Shown here one piece after another: positions 59,849-64,000 of a DNA stretch of 64,000 nucleotides; position 1 is the first letter of the stretch, and every line of letters starts with the position of its first letter. The stretch covers positions 1-64,000 of the forward strand of contig UQWD01000003.1 in assembly GCA_900544555.1 (NCBI GenBank). The letters run 5' to 3'. Made by a program: the position numbers and the translations under genes. Under the pieces are notes generated by a model. That model saw nothing but the letters and a program-made list of their open reading frames with translations. It had not been told where the DNA came from and searched no databases. The DNA is from an uncultured Eubacteriales bacterium. GTDB taxonomy: Bacteria > Bacillota > Clostridia > Christensenellales > CAG-138.

Positions 59849-60001
59849 ATGTACGCTTTGCGGCTCATTGCCACGCCGTTAGGTTTTAACGTTTCGCGTA
59901 ATGGGCATAAGGTTTATATACTAAGCGATGCGCGCTGTTTTATAAACTTGACGCAAACGGTAAGGCGCATTCGGCGCAGCCGGTTCAACCGCACTTACTA
60001 A
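59849..60001 (+). CDS. Very small basic ORF coupled to cdaA
   Basis: A 50-residue basic frame beginning MYALRLIATPLGFNVSRNG and ending RRIRRSRFNRTY. Its TAA overlaps the candidate cdaA ATG (TAATG at 59999-60003), the form of translational coupling. AGAAG is a weak ribosome site. No family is recognised, and it may be chance, but the composition is protein-like. Confidence 0.35.
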   Translation: MYALRLIATPLGFNVSRNGHKVYILSDARCFINLTQTVRRIRRSRFNRTY

Positions 60002-60897
60002 TGCGGGTATTAGGTATTTTATTTGAAGGAGCAAATGCGCCTGTGTCTGTTGAGGTCATTGTAAAAGCAATTACAAGCGGTTTTTCGCAGTTCCAATGGC
60101 AGGATGCGCTTGATATCCTGATCATTACCATACTGCTGTACCGCCTCATACGGTTAACCAAGGAAACGCGCGCTTATCAGGTTATCAAGGGCATAGGCAT
60201 GTTATTTATTGCCGCTATGCTATGCCAGCTTTTTGGCCTGACGGCGATGAGCTGGTTGCTGAACTCCCTTTTGGCCTCTGGTATTGTGGTCATGGTGGTC
60301 TTGTTTCAGCCCGAACTTCGCCGCGCGCTGGAGCATATCGGGCGCGGCAAAATATTTGATAAATCTACCTGGACGACGGTTATGGCCAATTCGTCCGAGC
60401 ATACCGTGCATGAAATACAAAACGCCGTTATAAACCTTTCAAGAAGAAGGGTTGGCGCGCTTATCGTTATCGAGCAGAAGACCGGCCTCGGCGATATTAT
60501 TTCCACGGGCACCGCTATAGGCGGCATCGTGTCCGCAGCGTTGCTGGAGAATATTTTTGAGCCGAATACCCCGCTGCACGACGGGGCCTCCATTGTGAGG
60601 GGAAGCAACATTGTTGCCGCGGGATGTTTTCTTCCCTTGTCTGACGAAGGTAGCATTTCTCGTGAGCTGGGCACAAGGCACAGGGCGGCTTTAGGCGTTT
60701 CTTCGGTGTCGGACAGCATTACCATCGTCGTTTCTGAAGAAACGGGGGTAATATCGTACGCCAAGGATGGTAAGCTCATCCGCTATATCGACGCGAAGGC
60801 GTTGAACGATTTGCTTGAATCCATTTATACGGTCGAGAAATCCAAACCGCTAACCTGGCTTAAGAGGAGGGGTAAGAATGACGGAAAAGACGAATAA
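60001..60897 (+). CDS. cdaA: Diadenylate cyclase CdaA
   Basis: A 298-residue (or 284) membrane enzyme: three helices at about 30-105, then the DAC domain with LHDGASIVRG (DGA motif near residue 192) and GTRHRAALG (RHR near 225). It makes the second messenger c-di-AMP, which controls potassium, osmolytes and cell-wall homeostasis. Start: the ATG at 60001 overlaps a small upstream frame and has no ribosome site, whereas AAGGAG at 60026-60031 points to the GTG at 60043. Either gives a complete protein. cdaR overlaps its end by 20 bp, the classic pair. Confidence 0.94.
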   Translation: MRVLGILFEGANAPVSVEVIVKAITSGFSQFQWQDALDILIITILLYRLIRLTKETRAYQVIKGIGMLFIAAMLCQLFGLTAMSWLLNSLLASGIVVMVVLFQPELRRALEHIGRGKIFDKSTWTTVMANSSEHTVHEIQNAVINLSRRRVGALIVIEQKTGLGDIISTGTAIGGIVSAALLENIFEPNTPLHDGASIVRGSNIVAAGCFLPLSDEGSISRELGTRHRAALGVSSVSDSITIVVSEETGVISYAKDGKLIRYIDAKALNDLLESIYTVEKSKPLTWLKRRGKNDGKDE

Positions 60898-62161
60898 ATC
60901 CTCCTTTGGTGAAAAGCTCAAGCGTATTTTCCTTCATAATTGGTGGTTAAAGCTGGCTTCGCTGCTTTTCGCCATCGTGCTGTGGGGTTACGTGCTGACA
61001 TCCCAGAATCCAACGCGCATCAAGCTGGTGCCTAATGTGAGCGTCTGGTTCGACGGTGAAACGGATTTGAGCGCCAAGAACCTTGTTGTTCGGGGCGACA
61101 CGGCTAAAATACTGGAGCCCATAAGCGCGCGCGTGGAAACGGAGCTGACCAAATTCGCCGATTTTGACGCGAATAGCATAACCGCTACCGTAAGCCTTAA
61201 AAGCATTAGCACACCGGGTACCTATACGCTCCCAATTATGGTTACCGCCAAGGACGGGACGATTCTGTCGACCTCGCGGAAAAACATCACGGTGGAAATC
61301 GACCGGTTACAAAAACGAAGCATTCCTGTCCAGGTGGTGCAGAGCGGTACGCTTCCGGACGGATATTGGGCGGACGAACCCGCCATAAGCGTAGATGAAA
61401 TTGAAATAGAGGGCGCGCTCACGGATGTGAATATGGTTTCGCGCGCCGTTTGCGAGGTCAATCTGGACGGGAGGACGGAGAGCTATTACGATTCCGTTTC
61501 GGTTAAATTGCTTGATGAGAATAATGAGGAAATCGATCCGGCCCTGTTCCGCGGGCAATTCCCGTCCGTTACGCTGCGGCTGATGGTTCTTCCTACAAAA
61601 AAGGTGCCCGTAAACGTTGAGAAGGCGGCGGCAGGCGCGGATCAGATCAGGGATGGCTATGAAATCAAGGGTTACACGATTACGCCCAAAACGGTTTTAA
61701 TCGCCGCTCCGCAGGATGTTCTTGACGGCATTTCCGAGTTGGACGTGGAGATGTTCGATGTAGCGGGGGAAAGCGAAAGCATGATACTGGAGAATCATAA
61801 GATTATCGTGCCGGACGGGGTTAGGCTCATCAGCGCGCAAACGGTTGATATTTATGTAAATATTACGGAGATACAGGAAACCCTATCGATAGATAGCATT
61901 CCTATCAAAATAGAGGGGCTTGGCAGGTCGTATACGGCCGAACTCGAAATTGAGAGCAGCGGCGTATCGCTTTTAGGCGGCCGCTCCATCATCAATAAAC
62001 TGACAAGGAAGGATATAACGCTGTATATCGATGTTACGGACTTGGAGGTGGGCGTTTATACGCTGGATGTACATCTTCGCCTGCCAAAAGATGAATATTT
62101 GGATGAGCTTACGGTTACGGTAGGCGTGCCAAAGGTTACGGTTTCGATCAAAAAAAGATAG
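60878..62161 (+). CDS. cdaR: CdaA regulator CdaR (YbbR-domain protein)
   Basis: A 427-residue bitopic protein: N-terminal helix KLASLLFAIVLWGYVLTSQN (about residues 25-45) and then an extracytoplasmic run of about four YbbR domains, each opening with a strand like PVQVVQSGTLPDGYW or KVPVNVEKAAAGADQIRDG. CdaR binds CdaA across the membrane and modulates c-di-AMP synthesis. It overlaps cdaA by 20 bp. AGGAGGGG lies before the ATG. Confidence 0.92.
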   Translation: MTEKTNKSSFGEKLKRIFLHNWWLKLASLLFAIVLWGYVLTSQNPTRIKLVPNVSVWFDGETDLSAKNLVVRGDTAKILEPISARVETELTKFADFDANSITATVSLKSISTPGTYTLPIMVTAKDGTILSTSRKNITVEIDRLQKRSIPVQVVQSGTLPDGYWADEPAISVDEIEIEGALTDVNMVSRAVCEVNLDGRTESYYDSVSVKLLDENNEEIDPALFRGQFPSVTLRLMVLPTKKVPVNVEKAAAGADQIRDGYEIKGYTITPKTVLIAAPQDVLDGISELDVEMFDVAGESESMILENHKIIVPDGVRLISAQTVDIYVNITEIQETLSIDSIPIKIEGLGRSYTAELEIESSGVSLLGGRSIINKLTRKDITLYIDVTDLEVGVYTLDVHLRLPKDEYLDELTVTVGVPKVTVSIKKR

Positions 62162-62178
62162 CGTAGAGGTCGTCGTTA

Positions 62179-63783
62179 ATGGCGTTATTGCTCAATGAAT
62201 TAAAGGTCCCCCTTTCAGAACAGGAGTCCTCGCTTATCTTTATAGCGGCGGGGGCTCTTCACGTTCCCGCCTCCGCTATTCAAACGCTCACGGTGGTTCG
62301 GGTTTCGCTTGACGCAAGAAAAAAGACGGACGTCCATCACCGCTATACGGTAAGGGTGGAGCTTAATGAGAAAGATGAAAAGAACGTTCATGCAAAAGGG
62401 CTATCTAACGTAACCGATGAACCTGAGTATGAGGATTATTCGCCTGCAACCGGAACTAAAAGCATGCATGAGCCTGTGGTCGTGGCAGGCATGGGGCCCG
62501 CGGGGCTATTTGCGGCGTATACGCTGGCGTTGTACGGTTACAGGCCCGTCGTACTGGAGCGGGGCAAGCCGACAGGGGATCGTGAGCGGGACGTTCAGGC
62601 GTTTTGGGCCGGGGGGCCGCTTAATCCCGAGAGCAACCTCATGTTTGGGGAGGGAGGCGCCGGCGCGTTTTCGGATGGGAAGCTCACAACAAGGATAAAG
62701 GACCCCCGGGCGCGTGAGGTAATTAAGATATTACACCGCTTCGGCGCGCCGGATGAGACTTTAACGTTAGCCAAACCGCACCTGGGTACGGATCTGCTTC
62801 GAGGCGTAATTGAGGCAATGCGCGAAGAAATTATACGCCTTGGAGGGGAAGTGCGTTTTTCAACAGGGCTGTCGCGCGTCAGGATTGCCGAAGGAGTGCT
62901 TAAGCAGGTTGAGGCTACGCGCTTGGGTCAGGCGCATTGGTTGACCTGCTGCGCGTGCATCCTCGCGACCGGTCAGGCCGCTCGGGATACTTACGCTATG
63001 CTGCACCGCGCGGGAGTACCGCTGCAGGCAAAGCCCTTTGCCGTGGGCGTGCGCGTCGAGCATCCGCAAGAGCTCATAGATCGATCGCAGTATGGGCCGT
63101 TTACCGGTCATCCCCGCCTTGGCGCGGCTCAATACCGTTTGGCGTCGCGGTCGGGAAGCCGGGGAGTATATACCTTTTGCATGTGCCCGGGAGGCCTGGT
63201 CGTCGCTTCTTCCTCCGGATACGGGCAGGTTGTGACAAACGGGATGAGTTATCACGCCCGCAACGGCGAATATGCGAACTCGGCGATTGTGGTACAAATA
63301 GATCCGGCGGATTTTGGTCACGATCCTATGATGGGTATACAATACCAGTCGGATTTGGAGAAAAGGGCGTTTAAGCTTGGCGGCGGCGATTATACCGCCC
63401 CTGCACAAAGGGTGGAAGATTTCCTTAAAGGCCGCGCATCCTCAGGGTTCGGCGCGGTAACGCCCACTTACCGTCCCGGGGTCCGCGCGTGCTATATCGG
63501 GGATTGCCTTCCGAATTATGTCGCGGCCGCCGTCAGGGAGGGGATACGCGATTTCGGGAAGAAGCTCCAGGGTTTTGACTTCGCGGACGCGGCGCTTACC
63601 GCTGTTGAAAGCCGAACGAGCGCGCCCGTACGCATTGTAAGGGATCAGGACGGCCAATCGCCGGGCGCTGCCGGGCTTTATCCGGCGGGCGAAGGCGCGG
63701 GCTACGCTGGCGGGATAGTCAGCGCAGCCGTCGATGGTATGCGTGCGGCGGAGCGGATCATGGCGGTTTATGCGCCAGCGTAG
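62179..63783 (+). CDS. FAD-dependent oxidoreductase (COG2509-type)
   Basis: A 534-residue flavoprotein: a ~95-residue N-terminal domain, then the dinucleotide-binding motif VVVAGMGPAGLFAAYTLALYG split here as VAGMGPAGLFAAYTLA near residue 103, LMFGEGGAGAFSDGKLTTR near 155, and YPAGEGAGYAGGIVSAAVDG near the C-terminus. This is the uncharacterised FAD-dependent dehydrogenase family widespread in Firmicutes. The substrate is unknown. It follows cdaR by 17 bp and is probably in the same operon. Confidence 0.9.
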   Translation: MALLLNELKVPLSEQESSLIFIAAGALHVPASAIQTLTVVRVSLDARKKTDVHHRYTVRVELNEKDEKNVHAKGLSNVTDEPEYEDYSPATGTKSMHEPVVVAGMGPAGLFAAYTLALYGYRPVVLERGKPTGDRERDVQAFWAGGPLNPESNLMFGEGGAGAFSDGKLTTRIKDPRAREVIKILHRFGAPDETLTLAKPHLGTDLLRGVIEAMREEIIRLGGEVRFSTGLSRVRIAEGVLKQVEATRLGQAHWLTCCACILATGQAARDTYAMLHRAGVPLQAKPFAVGVRVEHPQELIDRSQYGPFTGHPRLGAAQYRLASRSGSRGVYTFCMCPGGLVVASSSGYGQVVTNGMSYHARNGEYANSAIVVQIDPADFGHDPMMGIQYQSDLEKRAFKLGGGDYTAPAQRVEDFLKGRASSGFGAVTPTYRPGVRACYIGDCLPNYVAAAVREGIRDFGKKLQGFDFADAALTAVESRTSAPVRIVRDQDGQSPGAAGLYPAGEGAGYAGGIVSAAVDGMRAAERIMAVYAPA

Positions 63784-63886
63784 TTTTCCAAGCAATGTTT
63801 TTACGCGTTGCGAAACCGGGCTTTATATGGTTTGTGATTAGGGGCGCATATGTAATCACACTGCAATAGGAAAGGGAATATGAAAA

Positions 63887-64000
63887 ATGAAGAAGAAAAC
63901 CTATGTGTTTATCGGCAATTTTGGTTCCGGAAAATCTGAGTTGGCGCTAAACCTAGCGGTTGAAAAATCAAAAGCTGAAAAAACGCTTGTAGTTGATCTG
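63887..64000 (+). CDS. P-loop ATPase, N-terminal part, cut by the window end
   Basis: Only 38 codons are visible: MKKKTYVFIGNFGSGKSELA carries a Walker A motif (GNFGSGKS) and a following LVVDL strand typical of MinD/ParA-like or DUF-class SIMIBI ATPases. AAAGGGA lies before the ATG at 63887; an ATG 7 bases earlier closes after a few codons. The function cannot be judged from this piece. Confidence 0.75.
   Translation, partial: MKKKTYVFIGNFGSGKSELALNLAVEKSKAEKTLVVDL

Noticed and set aside
1..64000. CRISPR arrays and additional tRNA or rRNA genes
   Set aside because: No regularly spaced repeats of CRISPR type were seen, and only one tRNA and the RNase P RNA show the required arms.

Overview
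The window looks like a chromosomal segment of an uncultured or little-studied spore-forming Clostridia-type Firmicute. The evidence is cotJ spore-coat genes, a GerA-type germinant receptor operon, a DAP-type MurE motif (DNPR), a Firmicute-type division and cell-wall cluster headed by mraZ, and CdaA/CdaR. Most genes are GC-rich by eye. Several AT-rich patches look imported. Genus or species cannot be assigned from sequence alone.

Layout. Bases 1-1750 are a broken RHS/polymorphic-toxin locus (YD-repeat tail, membrane gene, HExxH protein, frameshifted Gly-rich segment). Its right edge truncates cotJC of a cotJABC operon (1736-2478). An ABC exporter (2609-4864), palindromic intergenic repeats and an IS200-type element (to about 5865) follow. 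A tRNA-Ser(GGA) at 6415-6505 is followed by an AT-rich two-gene island containing a HEPN-like protein. Bases 7895-9768 hold a decayed ABC exporter plus a radical-SAM SPASM remnant. Next come a MarR regulator with a heterodimeric ABC exporter (10391-14513), rho with a prion-like insert, a mobile-element scar with a GNAT and a Cys-rich KTR-type gene (17280-18860), a SPOR protein, trmK/nif3/zinc-ribbon genes, rnpB, a fused ispDF, and rqcP-prsA.

The most interesting locus is 27586-36451 on the minus strand: a streptolysin-S-like (TOMM, azole-modified) peptide cluster. A 41-residue Cys-rich precursor at 34369-34494 carries a SagA-like leader. It is followed by a SagB-type dehydrogenase, a SagC-type partner protein, a YcaO cyclodehydratase ending in PHPLP, two CPBP proteases, and an ABC ATPase and permease. 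Directly upstream of the precursor, 43 bp away and on the same strand, lies an asparagine-synthetase homologue whose catalytic Cys2 is replaced by Arg. The precursor has no Asp or Glu, so if this enzyme activates a carboxylate on the peptide, only the C-terminus is available.

The right half is housekeeping: gpsA, a guanine deaminase-like gene, then mraZ-rsmH-ftsL-pbp-murE-mraY-murD-ftsW-murA-ftsQ-ftsA-ftsZ (39802-54112), without murF, murG or murC. A compact three-stem RNA ending in a U-run sits between mraY and murD. After ftsZ come gerKA-gerKB-gerKC plus a 54-residue two-helix gene, small genes, cdaA-cdaR, an FAD oxidoreductase, and the start of a P-loop ATPase cut by the window end.
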